A model generated the notes under the pieces. That model was given only the letters and a program-made list of their open reading frames with translations, did no database searches and had not been told where the DNA came from. A program made the translations under genes and the position numbers. Of a DNA stretch of 64,000 bases, positions 1-30,895 are shown piece after piece. Position 1 is the stretch's first letter; every line of letters begins with the position of its first letter. The stretch comes from Hyperoplus lanceolatus (Eukaryota; Chordata; Actinopteri; Uranoscopiformes; Ammodytidae). The stretch covers positions 9,539,001 to 9,603,000 of the forward strand of contig CM049410.1 in assembly GCA_026929865.2 (NCBI GenBank), written 5' to 3'.

Positions 1-1582
1 TGAACACCACAGCAGGATTCTGGTCTGCGTAGGCTCTAGCACAAATATTCACTGGGACCAAGGACAAGTCAGAAGACAGCAGCTCTGGGAAAGACTAAAA
101 TGACTACATCTGTTTAAAAGGAAAATGACCCAGTAGTAGGCCTAAATAAAAGGCAGATGTAGTGTTGATCAATTGCGCCGTCTATTAAAGGCTCAACCCT
201 TTACATCCACCTCCAACAAACAATTCCAGCTTATCGATTAATACATTACATTCCAGTTGAGTTAAACTCTGAATGAGGTTGAGCAGAGGCAGGTAAATAG
301 CCAGTGTTATTATTTTTAGCGTTGTCATATTGTGTATTTGTTTTTCCAGTCTTTGTGATAAACTAGGAGGCCTTTAACTGCCTATATTCACATCCGTTAG
401 GAGTTTAAAGTGGGGAGTGCAATTAGGTCCTAACCACAACAAACCCTGTTTCAATCTTTGGGAAGGCAGAGGGAAATGAAAAAAAAAAATAAAAATCCTT
501 AAGTAATAATTAAATGACATTATCAACAATAAATGAGAACATTGTTTAGCAAAACCATGTATCGAAATCAAGTTATCACCAGCCATAAGAAAATGTCATA
601 ATTACTTTAAGTAAAAATCTATGAGCGTCAATTGAGACGGGGAAAAGACACTGAACTTTGTAGTTTTATCTGTAGAGTTTTCTTTTTTTTTTAATGTATA
701 TTCTGCGAGGTACTGAATAAACCCACCGTTTATGGAAAGTGCTTTGGTGCCTCTTGTGAAACTTCGAACTAATTATTATTATGAATATTAAGTTCAGAGA
801 AATTATTGAACTGAAAAAAAATTAATAAACTAGGCCATTAACACACCCTTATGGTCATCACATCTTTTTGAGGTTTTTCAAACTAAAAAAAAGTAAAGAA
901 CTCCCTTCAAAACACATGATCGAGAAGACAAATGAAGAGCTTTGAAAAAATTCTAAACAAATTAAAAAAAACCCAAGGAGATGCACTAAAGACTGAATGT
1001 GATCATCCGTTTACATTCAATTGCCTGTGTTAGCTTCTGGGCTTTCTTAAGCACTTCCAATAGCAATTCTATTACCTCTAATAATTCCTCTACGGTAGCC
1101 TTGAGAAAAACTAGTTCACATTTCATCCAAATGTATAACAAGAGAAGTAGATAAAAAAGGTTTAAAATAGATATTAAAAAGAAATGGGACAGAGTCAAAA
1201 AGGGCTTAAGAGAAAATACAATAAAAGTCACCTTAAAAGGCGAGTCATTTCAGGCCCGACAACTCCTTCTACTCCGTTCATTTCTATTTGTATGGGTTAA
1301 CTCTGAATCCAATCAACAGAGTTTAACACAGTAGTATCTGGCTCTCTCTCCCCAGGGGCGCCACGGAGATAGGAAACATTATTGTACCATCAAGAGCCAG
1401 CAGAGGGCAGTAGCAGCTTGAGGATTGCTCTCTTTAGGTGCAGCTATCCAGTGAAGGCATAAAAAGGCAACCAAAAAAAAAGAAAGAAGATGGTCCAGCC
1501 AGTTCAGATGGAGGCCACCATAGATCACCTCAATCTTCTCTATGCTTTCTTTTCAGGAGACTTGTTGTCCCACCTGGACCTC
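1..1582 (-). other. hook2 3' UTR and 3' flank
   Basis: AT-rich sequence downstream of the hook2 stop codon, with no coding exon recognised on either strand. A weak poly(A) variant, ATTAAA, is present on the minus strand at 695-690. The UTR end cannot be placed from sequence. Confidence 0.5.
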
Positions 1583-20172
<18,590 letters not shown>

Positions 20173-20400
20173 ATTGCTGTGTCAAGCGAACCCCTCAGCA
20201 GCTAACACGGGAGCGAAATGATTTGGCCCTCTGCACTTCTTTTTCCCCCTGAAGTTACTGACTCTAGTACCTCCTGGCACTCTCTACGTCAGTCATTGTC
20301 CGGGCCTCCTGCTGACTACTGCTCCTGCCCCCTTCGCGTTACAGCTCTTGTTATGCGAGCGGGCTTCCGTATTAAGAGCGCTCCCATGGAAACGGATTAT
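20173..20400 (-). promoter_or_regulatory. hook2 proximal promoter / 5' UTR region
   Basis: GC-richer, repeat-free stretch directly upstream of the hook2 start codon. It contains a TGACGTAG CRE-like half site near 20285 and an RFX-type X-box candidate at 20380-20393. No TATA box is evident. The assignment rests on position and composition only. Confidence 0.45.
20380..20393. promoter_or_regulatory. Candidate RFX X-box
   Basis: GCTCCCATGGAAAC resembles the palindromic X-box (GTTNCCATGGNAAC) that RFX factors bind in cilia-gene promoters. One half site is good and the other is degenerate. It lies about 210 bp upstream of the start codon of hook2, whose mammalian orthologue acts in ciliogenesis. 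Confidence 0.3.
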
Positions 20401-23400
20401 GTTACTGGGTCATGGGAAATAAATAACAATAACAGTGATGATCATGATCCCTCTCATTGTTCTCATTTTGCATATTTGCCCGTAAATTAACCATCTCTAT
20501 TGAGAAAATTACTGTTTTAAAAGCACCAACAACGGAGTTAAAAAAATTAAATATAAAACACAAAAATCAGAAATAAATAAATTGGAAACAAAAAAAGTAG
20601 GCTAGGCTAACGGTAGGGTAGACAGACTAGTAGGCTTAGCCTACTTGTTTTGTTCCCATTTTCATTGATCCTAAAGCATCTCCAAATGGCACTTTCAAAC
20701 ATGCCAAGAGCTAGGCATATAGAATGCCCAAATACGAGCAATTAAAATAAAAAAATAAAAAATCTAGGCCTATATTTAAAAACAATTAGCCTAGATAGCC
20801 TATAGCCTACCCTAAAAAAAACAGACAGACAGCAGAGACAGCACCGAGTTTCTACTTTATGTGTGGATATAGGATATAGGCTAAAGGAAACAGCTTACAT
20901 TTTTGAGGAATGTGTTTTATGTTTTGATTACAGGTTTTGATGAATAGACTAAATCAATCATAGGCTAATTATTTCCTATAGGCTATGACTACAGAAAAAG
21001 AGTCCTAATTTCCCAACAATCAATGTTGGGAAATGTTTTCTTTGCACTTTGCTCAAAGTTCCTAAAAGCACCACTGGATGGCTCTAGTTAACAAATAGCC
21101 ACAGACAACAGTTTGACGCACAACTGGCTGTCACAAACCATACAAAGCATGACAGGTGTTTGGTCAAACTTTTCAAGAGACATTCTCTGAAGAGCAACAA
21201 TGTAAGTTTTGAAATAGCAACAATGGCATACACAGCAAATATGCCTACATACATTTTTTAGTTTACAGTTGGCTGTTTTTTTAATTGAATGTGTGTAACA
21301 ACTTCTAATATGATGTTGCTCTGTCTGCCGCCCCCTCTCTCCACCCCCTTATATTAGGGACTACCAAGGCGTCTCCACAGTTTGACCATCCTGACCAGTT
21401 CACACTTTCTTGTCATTTGCAGCTTCGACATAACTCAAGCATGCACGTTTCTGCCAGAGGCCTCCCTCTCGTACTATTGACATGAAGTCACGCACGTACT
21501 CCCTTTCCCTTGTAACCTGCATATCTCCCCGTCCACATAAGTCTCCTTCCGGCGGCCTTTGTCGCCGTCGCAAATCAAACTACAGCAACCAATCATAGCA
21601 GCACCCTGCCCACTGCTTCCTGTTTGCTCTGGCAAACCTTTACCAGTGACTGTGTGCCACTGCCCACTGTGCTCATTGAACACCTGCACAAGATGAAATA
21701 TGTGCTATGCTTCCGGCCATTCCAAAACCAGTCGGGTTACAACACCTCCTTACATCTGGCTTAACCATATTTGTCTGACCAGAGTTCCTGTGTTTCTAGA
21801 TGGCTTCCTTGCCGGAGGAAAGCACATGTTTACCCGTTTCCTCTCCAATGGCTGTTAACTCACACCTCAATCACACTGGCTCCTGTTATCTCTCAGTTAA
21901 TTAGTTGCAGTTGTAGTTTAACTTTGATCATCCATTTTGATCACTTGATTTATTTTGAATCTGTCTGTACATGTCTGGAGCCCCACACAACCTGCCAGTG
22001 GAAACACTGTTTTTTATTGAGGTAAATATCGATATCAGCGGCCCCTTGAGGATGGTTGTTTACATATTTGCTTCAGGAGAGAAAAAGTTGGACGACGTCG
22101 TATCTCAAGTTTACTATACCCGGATTAAGACACCTGGGAGGAAGTGAGGTTCATGACTCCAGGGGGGTAGGGGGGCTCAGTGGTGAAGTTAGTCACCCAC
22201 TGAGGGATAGGTCAGGGCTGACTAATGCTTGAGTGGAAGGAGGTTTTGGTATAGGGGCTCTGGCGAGAGGCAAGGCTGGAGCGGAGGCTGACTATTTTTG
22301 GCCAGCTCCTCTTCCTCCACGCTAATTCCTCTTTTTTACCCGTTCTCTCTCTTTTCTTATTCCCCAGATGTGTTTCCTTCCTGAAAATCAAAAAGGCTTT
22401 ACTTCTCCTCTTTTCCAACCATACACTGACGCACTCGCGTCCCTCTGGGGGGAACTAAAAGGGTGGAGGTGGGAGGGCCAGAAGCTAAGATTGAGAAATT
22501 ATTCCTTTTTTGAAGCTTGTGGTTTTTCTTGTTTGGAAAAAAAATGGAGATAGTTCCTTATTTTGTAGTCTTGAAGTGCAAAGAGTAAACTGTTGCATTC
22601 TGCACACTGCAAGGACACATAGTTTTGTGAAATTCTTCTAAAATAGTATACACAAACTGCATGTTTCAAATTTTTTGCTTTAATATATTAAAGTGCTCCT
22701 CCTTTTAAAAACGTGTTTTGCCTCTTGTTACTTGACTTGAGATTTTCAGCTTCACTGTGCTTCACACACTTCACTGTGCCAAACAATTAAGCCTCAGTGC
22801 AACATGTGGACATATGCGCTTGATTTTGATTTTCACAACCAGACTGGAAGTCGTGTTCCAGTGCACGTAGACTGAGACATGACTCTTCAGTTCACTAGGC
22901 TATAGGAAACATCTTGTGTCCAGTTGTCATGGATTCTCTTTTCAGTGAGTCAGGATGAGATTTTAAAGAAAGTCTCAGATTCAAATTTTATTGATAACAT
23001 CCAGCTACTTAACAAGGGACATCAATATATCAAATCCTTTTTTAAGCATAATTTATTATGATTTTAACATGATGTGTGTTTGGGTGCGGCTTGATTACAT
23101 TTTAAGCCAGAAACCCGACAACCAGTTTCTAATCCAAAAGCACAAGAGCACATGACATCACATTTTCCAATGGTGAGAAGCGAACAGAGAAAAATAGAAA
23201 TACAGATGAAAAGAAGCTGTTCAAGAAAACGAGTTTCTGATATGAACCCATATCAGACATTAAAATGATTATGATATGATATTCCAGATGCAAATATTTA
23301 AATTTCATTTTATTTTTTTTAAGACTTAATAGTCCTCAGTTTCTGGCTATATTTCAGACAACAACTGCTGCCTAAAGAGATCCCCACATGCCTCTATTTG

Positions 23401-23751
23401 AAAGCATGGTGCGGTGTGGTGGGACAAAGAAAGGCTGCACCTTTAAATTAAGGAATGCCAGCTATGTGTGGCTGTGTCCCGGCATTTGACGCTGGAATGT
23501 GTTGGAATCCTGGCAGCGGTTTGTATCCCTCACAGCTTTCCCAGGTGTTGCAGGGAAAGAAAAAAGAAAAAGAAAAACCCTCATCACAGAGATGGACAGG
23601 CTGGGTATACAAGAATAATAGAGGGCTGTAGGTAAAAAACAAAAGAAAAAAACAACCCATGAGTCTGATCATAAAGCACCTTTTTTCTAGACATGAGGTC
23701 ACCAACACACTAGGTATACGTGCTGTCAGGACATGTAACACAGAGGTGGGA

Positions 23752-23754
<3 letters not shown>

Positions 23755-23822
<68 letters not shown>
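23755..23822. repeat. (AC)n microsatellite
   Basis: About 68 nt of uninterrupted AC in intergenic DNA. Confidence 0.98.
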
Positions 23823-23824
<2 letters not shown>

Positions 23825-24482
23825 AAGATTTACAGTCCTTTCAGCTGTCTCCTACTTCTGCAATAGATTTACTACTTTGGCGTATGAGCAGGTAGTCAGT
23901 AATAACCTCTCTCTGCCACCTGGCAGGGAGTGTCCATTTCGAAATACACATGCGCAAATACAGACAGGTTTTTTTGACCCATGGAAAGGGTGTCTGCCTT
24001 TCGGGGAAAACCAGTTTTGAAGTCTCATTTGAATTATAGCATGCGTTTACAGAATTTACAGCCAGTGAGTCGAGCTCTTCCCTGGTGACTCAGGGATTGT
24101 TGTGTCTGTGGCACTTAGAAAACAGCAAAAGTTTTTACTCATGCTGTCTAACAGGCACCAAATGACCCTCGTACTTATTGATCTACAACTCAGCGTAACT
24201 CATGGCAACAGAAGCAAACTTCAGCTCAGTCAAACCCCACTCTAGTCCTCTCCAGTTTGACCCACTGTAACATCGAACTGGGGACCTAGGAGGAGGAGGA
24301 GGACTAACACATTGCCCTGGTATCTGCCAAACAGATGTGCTCTGCTTGCTCATAATCCCACTGCACAATGCATTTTTTCTTTGGGTCTTATTTATTTTTT
24401 TGATAAGCCCCTATCTCAGTCTGTGTGTGTTTGCCTTTCGTTTTTGATGGCTCACCCACAGCCCCCCATTTCTTCCTCTCTT

Positions 24483-24690
<208 letters not shown>

Positions 24691-25392
24691 CAGCACATGG
24701 CCAGCGCGGGTGAGTCACAGAGGTCTGGTAACAAGTGCGTCTTCTCAGGGAGAGTCCCTCCATACATGTGTCCTTATGTGATTAGGGCCAATCCCCTGTA
24801 TCAGGTGCACTACTCCTCTGGGCAACGTGAGACTCGCCGGCTCTATTGTGACCAAGTTGACCAATAAAATGAGCTTGTGCCAAAGACGCACCTGAAAAGA
24901 AACTCTTTCAGGTAATCGAGGTTCTAATCATATTAAACGTTACGTCAGCAGGAATGTTTTAGTTTCAATGCGTGCTGTTTTGACGGTGTACCCATAAGAG
25001 AAAATATGATTAAAAGTGCTCAGAGGTAGTTTTGTGCAGAGTGGGTCGACCTGCCCAGAAGCAACAACCACTGTGCACAGTTTGATGATGTAGGCTGGCT
25101 ATTGAAAAATCCATCATGATTCTTACTGAACATACTTTTCCAAAACTATTTTAAAAAAGGTCCAGGTGGATTCCCTATACACAGATGACTAATATTGCTA
25201 AGACACATGTAAGGCAAGACACTGGGTTAACAGGGTAACATATTTAACTTATATATATCATTATGAAACGTTGCTGGAGTATTACTTACATAAGAAACAT
25301 TATCTTTTTTGTATTAATTTTTTTAAATTGTTTAAATAATATCTTACACAAGCGCAAATACACTGATTATGTGTTCATTTGCATCTCTTTAA

Positions 25393-25735
25393 AGGAGAAG
25401 TAAGTGATATTTGTTTGTTACTACAGGTGTGAAATTACTCTATATTCATACAGCAATCACTTAAACAGTATGCCCAGTTCATAAAACGGGTCTCCCAGTC
25501 ATCAAGCTTTGTAGTTATTGCCAGACATAATTTCGAGTATCCCGCTCGTTTTGATCCAATCAGGAGATAGAGCTCTTAAAAGAGGGAAGTCCGTGAACAA
25601 TGATTCGCTGCTCTCCATCGCGGCACTATCTGACGAAGACGGCTGCGCGTTCATGTGGTGGTGACGTAGGGACGAGGGAGGGGACCGCTCACTGACAGGA
25701 AGTTAGCTAAAAGGACCATATTACTTACCTCTCCT
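25393..25735. mobile_element. TTAA-target MITE, 343 bp
   Basis: Starts AGGAGAAGTAAGTGATAT and ends with the near reverse complement (ATTACTTACCTCTCCT). It is flanked by TTAA on both sides (25389-25392, 25736-25739). That duplication suits piggyBac or Kolobok; there is no coding capacity. A second, diverged copy in inverted orientation begins at 63801. Confidence 0.85.
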
Positions 25736-25972
25736 TTAAGAAGCTAACAATCCAGATGTTGGATAGAGCCAGAGATAAAATATTAATTTAATTTTTAAAA
25801 CATATTAGATTCCTAAGCTTTTACCGAACGGATTTTGAATACAGAGGTTTTCCTTTTATAAATCAAGAAATACTTTGCTCTTAAAGAGATCCTATTATAC
25901 TACTTTTCTGGTCTACATTTCTTGTTAAAAACTGATATAGAGCAACCTGACACGAATCACATCACAAAAAAC

Positions 25973-26450
25973 GGTAACGCTTTATATTAAGGTTCTTGTT
26001 ATAAGCCTTAGTAAATAGGTAATAAGGACCTTATTAGATGCTTATTAACATTAATTTGTGTTAATAAGACTATATATAAGTGTTAATAATAACATAATAA
26101 ACATGTTGACAGTGTGATTATAAGACTTTTACAAGGACTTATAAGACACTTCTTAACTATTAATTGATGCTTAATATCATTAATAAAAGTCTTATGAGTT
26201 TCTGATAGCTGTTAATAAAAGCATTACAAACCTATTTATTGAGTCTTACTAACTTGCCTATTATGTCATTGTTAAACCTTTACTAAGCATTGTTTGTTGC
26301 TTTATGAAGGTAACCACATCTTTAATAATCAATTAATAACAGTTAACTATGCTCTATGAACAATGCTTATTAAGGTTAATACGTCCTTCATTAAACACTT
26401 GATAACAGTTAATAAGTACTATATCTTGACAAGGAGGATACAATGAGAAT
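25973..26450 (+). repeat. Left terminal inverted repeat of element B
   Basis: AT-rich, matching the minus strand of 29790-31246 from GGTAACGC to GACAAGG..GGATACAATG with scattered substitutions. It contains only one version of the unit that is tandemly repeated in the right repeat. Confidence 0.85.
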
Positions 26451-26810
26451 TAGAAAAACGACATGTAAATACAATGTTAGAGCGGTGAAGGTATTTGATT
26501 AGCTTTAATGTTTTTCTTGTTGAAGTACCTTCAAAAATGAGTTTTCTGAGTTTGGTTTGCAGCGCCATATCTTAGTTGGCTAAAGTCACTGATTTTCATC
26601 CCTCTTTCCAAAATGTTGTCTTTTGGCATCTAGCATAATGAGTGCATAATATATTTGTTTTTGCTCTGAAGTGATTCTTTCACCTCTATGTGTGCGCACA
26701 CATATTGAGTGAGTGTTAAATTTAGATGCCCCGAGAACGTAGTATATTTTTCACAATCTATGATGAATATGACTCGTATGATCGGTTTTGTGCCTCAAAT
26801 CAGATCCGTA

Positions 26811-28215
26811 AAGGTGCAGTGTGTAATATGACATCATCAAGAAAGTTCTACAAAGTTCTAGAATGCAACGCTCCCTGGGTAACCCCAACCCTTTAGAATA
26901 ATAACAGAAGCTACAGTGGCCTTCAAGGACAAGAACAATTCTAAATTTTAAACAATGCACCTGATGACATTCCAACTATGACACTTTCAAGAAGGCGGCA
27001 CTAGGGGTGTATTCACACTGGGAAAGTCCGCTAGTTCCCTTGCTTTGGTCCAGACCAAATAGAGTTTTGATTGTTTTGTTTGGTTTGGTCCACTTTCATA
27101 TTGCCCCTTTTGAAAGTGAACCAGCATTACGAAGCAAAACCACACGTGATCTGAGGTCATTCATTCATTGGACAGACATTCTGGGGTGGAGAGAAACAGG
27201 AAGCACGAAGTGAACACTGCGAAATATATAATTGATATAATGTGGGGTTAAAAATAATAAAATGGCCTACATCTAACCTATAAATAAAGAGGAAAAACAT
27301 CAAATTATTGTTGTTTCATATGGTTATAATACGTAGCCCTATGTCAATGCCACGTTATGTGGCTTGTAGCCTACAATGTGAAACATAATTTTTACTGTAT
27401 TGTTGGTGCTGGACGCGCGTCACACGAGAAGAATAGGCTCAAGCTGACACTCATCTGATTAAGCTGTGTATCAGCTGGGTCGGCGCAGTTCAGCTTTAAA
27501 CTGACACGGGGATAGTATTGACGGTCCCGTAGGCTACATGGGAAGCAAAATAAAAACACACTTCTTGCGCAGCGTGAACCTGTTGGCACTGTGCGGGAGA
27601 CGCTCCCCTCTCCTACATCTGATCGCTGAACGCATTCAGCATGTTTACGTGTCCTCTCGATCAAATGTAATATATTGTTCTGGGCTCCCGGTCAAACCAC
27701 AACTTATCGTCCTAACAATGGCGACAACAACACTTTCCCATAATGTGAAGCTGACGGCTATTTATTAAAAAAGAAAAGAAAGAAAAGGCACAGTGCCTCC
27801 TGCATTTGGGTCGGATCGAGTCCGGACAAATTCACACCACAAACGAACTGCAGCAGAGTGCGTTTGGAAACGCACCGAGACTACCTCTACAGCTGGGTCT
27901 CGGAGCGTTTGTTTGGTCCGCCCCCGAGTGCGATTGCTGTATTCACACCTGCCTGAAAGATGCGCACCGAAGGCAGAAGTGCATCTGAGTTCGTTTCAAC
28001 CGAACTAAACACGGCATGTGTGAATACACCCTAGGCCTTGGTCCAAAATATGCAGATATATGGACATATATGAGACCCTTTCTAAGGAAAAAATAAATAA
28101 TTCAAAAAAAGTGTTCAGCTATTATGCACTAAATTAAATGTATTTATGGATATTATAATTACTTTCTACAAAATCTGCTAGGAAATAAAACCCAAAATTC
28201 TACACACTGCAGGTT
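26811..28215. mobile_element. Element D inside B, itself interrupted by C
   Basis: Inverted ends AAGGTGCAGTGTGTA and TACACACTGCAGGTT are flanked by TA (26809-26810, 28216-28217). The ends share the GCAGTGTGTAGAATTT-type sequence common in fish. Its body is 26811-27000 and 28035-28215, with element C between. No coding capacity is seen. Confidence 0.75.
27005..28030. mobile_element. Element C, nested in element D
   Basis: Inverted ends GGGTGTATTCACAC and GTGTGAATACACC are flanked by CTAG on both sides (27001-27004, 28031-28034). The sub-terminal sequences (TTTGGTCCAGACCAAA, CAACCGAACTAAAC) are of a kind seen in fish MITEs. Open frames inside show no recognisable transposase. Confidence 0.78.
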
Positions 28216-28301
28216 TAGAGGGCTTTTATTTTGAAGGTAGTTGTAAAACCGGAAGTTCCGTGTATGCAAGTCACTGATGGCTTGACGCCAGCTTGACGGC
28301 C

Positions 28302-29130
28302 ATGCTTGACAAAGTGTTTCACGAAAGTAAGGAGAACATGTCGGAGTCGTCAGCACCCCAAACCAGGTCTCTGAAAAATAAGAGGGTGAGGTCCGAACTG
28401 GAGGATGACTCTTCTGGTAAGTTTAAGAATGTAATGCTATAGTAACGTTAGCTGGTTCTAGCTAGCTAGTTGTTTGCCTGGCTTACATTACTTTCTTTCA
28501 GAAGCTTTGGTGAGCTTCTTTTTTGAGCTAGCGTTTAGCTTACACTATCATAAAAACTGCAACCAAACGTATCTATTAACAGTTGTGTCATGCTAGCTTG
28601 TCAGGAAGGGGCAAAGTAATGCTGAATGGTTATTTCTGTGGTAACCAGATGCTGCCCAAATTGTCCCAACTGCCAAACTGGGTCTACAGAAATATAAACC
28701 TGAGCTGGCCAGGTATAAATTAGAATGCCAGGATGTAAAAATAAAAGACCTGACAACGGAGAGAGATTTCTTGAATGGACAACTATCTGAATGAAAGAAA
28801 ATATTTACTTTTTTCCAACAATTGTCACCATTACAGACTAAATTTACTTTGATACTGCACCCCTTTTTGCAGATTCCATGTCCAAATCGCTTAAATGCTT
28901 AGTATAACCTGTCAGCTATCTGTCTAATTGTGATCAATGTTTCTTTGTGTTGTCTTTACACAGTAACAAGAAAGACCAGCCTGACTCAACCTTCCTCTGG
29001 GGCTCAAGTCCGTTGTCGTCTGACTCCTCTGACTCCTCCTCAGACGATGGGAAGAGGAAGAGGAAGTATAACAGAAGTCAGCATTATACTGTTGCAGAGG
29101 GGGCCAGCAGAAGAAGGCTTTTTTTTTAAA
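28302..29130 (+). pseudogene. CCDC106-like coding remnant carried in element B
   Basis: Exon-like segment 28302-28416 starts MLDKVFHESKENMSESSAPQ and ends at a GTAAGT donor. Segment 28649-28793, after an AACCAG acceptor, continues in phase with DAAQIVPTAKLGLQKYKPEL and RDFLNGQLSE, then meets a TGA. Segment 28965-29130, after a CACAG acceptor, reads an acidic Ser-rich stretch SSDSSDSSSDDGKRKRKYNR and stops soon after. The coiled-coil ERDFL..QL followed by a Ser/Asp then Lys/Arg-rich region resembles CCDC106-like proteins, which are multicopy in fish. The conserved C-terminal domain is absent and the second donor is missing, so it looks broken. Confidence 0.45.
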
Positions 29131-29373
29131 TGATCTATTTTTGAATTGTATTACTTGATTTTATTTCAATACATTTTAAACTTTTAAGACTGACCAATTT
29201 TCTTACTATTTTGTTGACACAATCGGGGAACGGTGGGACTTGAAAATATTCCCACCTCCAAAGTGGGGAATGACAAAACAAGTTTGAGAACCACTGGGTT
29301 AGCATCTATATAGTTGTATGTGGTTTTCTGCTTGTCCTATCTGCAACAGTATAATGCTGACTTCTTATACAGC
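29070..29373. repeat. Short inverted repeat, ~26-bp arms
   Basis: AGAAGTCAGCATTATACTGT with its flanks (about 29072-29098) recurs as the reverse complement at about 29341-29371. The first arm lies in the CCDC106-like remnant (..RSQHYTVAE..). The second would encode a similar RSQHYTVAD on the minus strand, as if a second fragment were inverted. Confidence 0.7.
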
Positions 29374-29850
29374 AACGTCTCGCCCAAATTCCTCTAGTGA
29401 GGATTGCCATCTCCATAAGGTTACAGATTCAATATGCAGAAGCAACTCATACAACCCCACGTCGTTTTATATTGTTTTACCTACAACAGAGTTTTTTTTT
29501 ATTATTGTTTGATGGAAGTTTTTTTTGCTCTACTCGTTTAATTGTTCTTATTCATTTAATATTTTTAATTAATAGTCTTAATCATTGGACACTTGAATTG
29601 ATGTCAAGCAGCATTTTTATTTTACAAAGGTATTTATTTTTTTTACATTTAGTAAAATGTTATTCATGGAAGTTCTGGGAAACAAACAAACATGTTTACA
29701 ATTGCACAGTTGTTATGTGTTTTTTTTCTTTAAAAGTAAGTTTTTGTGCTTCACCTCTGTAACATTGTATTTACATGAAGTTTTTTTAATTCACATTGTA
29801 TCCACCTTGACAAGATATAGTACTTATTAACTGTTAAAAAGTGTATGTTA

Positions 29851-30895
29851 AAGGATTTATTAACCTTAATAAGCACTGTTCTCGCTTTAGATCCAGTACC
29901 TTCAAAATGCATTATTACCTGTTTAATAAAGGACTTATTAACCTTAATAAACATTGTTCTCGCTTTAGATCCAGTACCTTCAAAATGTATTATTACCTGT
30001 TTAATAAAGGACTTATTGGCCTTAATAAACTTTGTTCTCGCTTTAGATCCAGTACCTTCAAAATGCATTATTACCTGTTTAATAAAGGACTTATTGGCCT
30101 TAAAGAGGACCTATGATGCTTTTTGACTTTTATGACCTATAAACGTTGTTATGATGATTCATAGTCATGCTTAACCATACTAAATGATCAAATAATGACT
30201 TACATGCATTTCGACATATTCCCTGCTGACCGTCTGGGGTGTCTGTGCAGAGCACTAAACACTATTCTAGCCAGTCGAGAAGTCACGTCTTCAAAGCGGT
30301 CTACCCTTTCATAATTTGTGACGTCGCATAAAACTTTGTGACGTCTCCATGCGATGTTTCCATGTTTGGTAATGCTGTCACTTCCCTGTTCGTCTGCCTC
30401 GCGCCCTTATAGGTCCATGCTCGCGCTTCCCGCCACTGAAAGTGTTCCGGAAAGAAGGTAACCAATCACAACGGAGTGGGGTTTGCAGGAGGGGGGAGGG
30501 GAGCGGGAGGGACGAAGCACAGGGGGGGGGGGGCGAAGCACACACACTCAAGTGTTGACAGGATGTGCTGGATCGCCAAAATAAGAGAAAGAGCTTCCCG
30601 AAAATCTACATAGTTTTTTGTGATGTGATTCGTGTCAGGTTGCTCTATAGCAGTGTAAAACAAGAAATTAAGACCAGAAAAGTAGCATAATAGGTCCTCT
30701 TTAATAAACATTGTTCTCGCTTTAGATCCAGTACCTTCAAAATGCATTATTACCTGTTTAATAAAGGACTTATTGGCCTTAATAAGCATTGTTCTTAGAG
30801 CATAGAAATGCATTATTACCTGTTTAATAAAGGACTTATTAACCTTAATAAGCATCGTTCTTAGAACATAGTTAACTGCTAATAAACAAATAATA
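29851..30895. repeat. 78-bp tandem array in the right repeat of B
   Basis: Units start at 29851, 29929, 30007 and 30085, then, beyond the A2 insertion, at 30764 and 30830 (the last interval is shortened to 66 bp). Each carries AAGGACTTATTAACCTTAAT, then CGCTTTAGATCCAGTACCTT. The period is a multiple of 3 and both strands are free of stops, producing 26-residue repeats in conceptual translation. These have no sign of being real proteins. Confidence 0.9.
30104..30700. mobile_element. TTAA element A2, inserted in the right repeat of B
   Basis: Ends AGAGGACCTATGATGC and TAATAGGTCCTCT, flanked by TTAA (30100-30103, 30701-30704). The neighbouring tandem unit reads GGCCTTAATAAAC, exactly the empty site, so the duplication is directly visible. 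It is almost identical to A3 and lacks a transposase. Confidence 0.93.

Noticed and set aside
29751..30126. Repeated 26-residue open frames on both strands
   Set aside because: Explained by the 78-bp tandem DNA array in a transposon terminal repeat. Both strands are open only because the period is a multiple of three.
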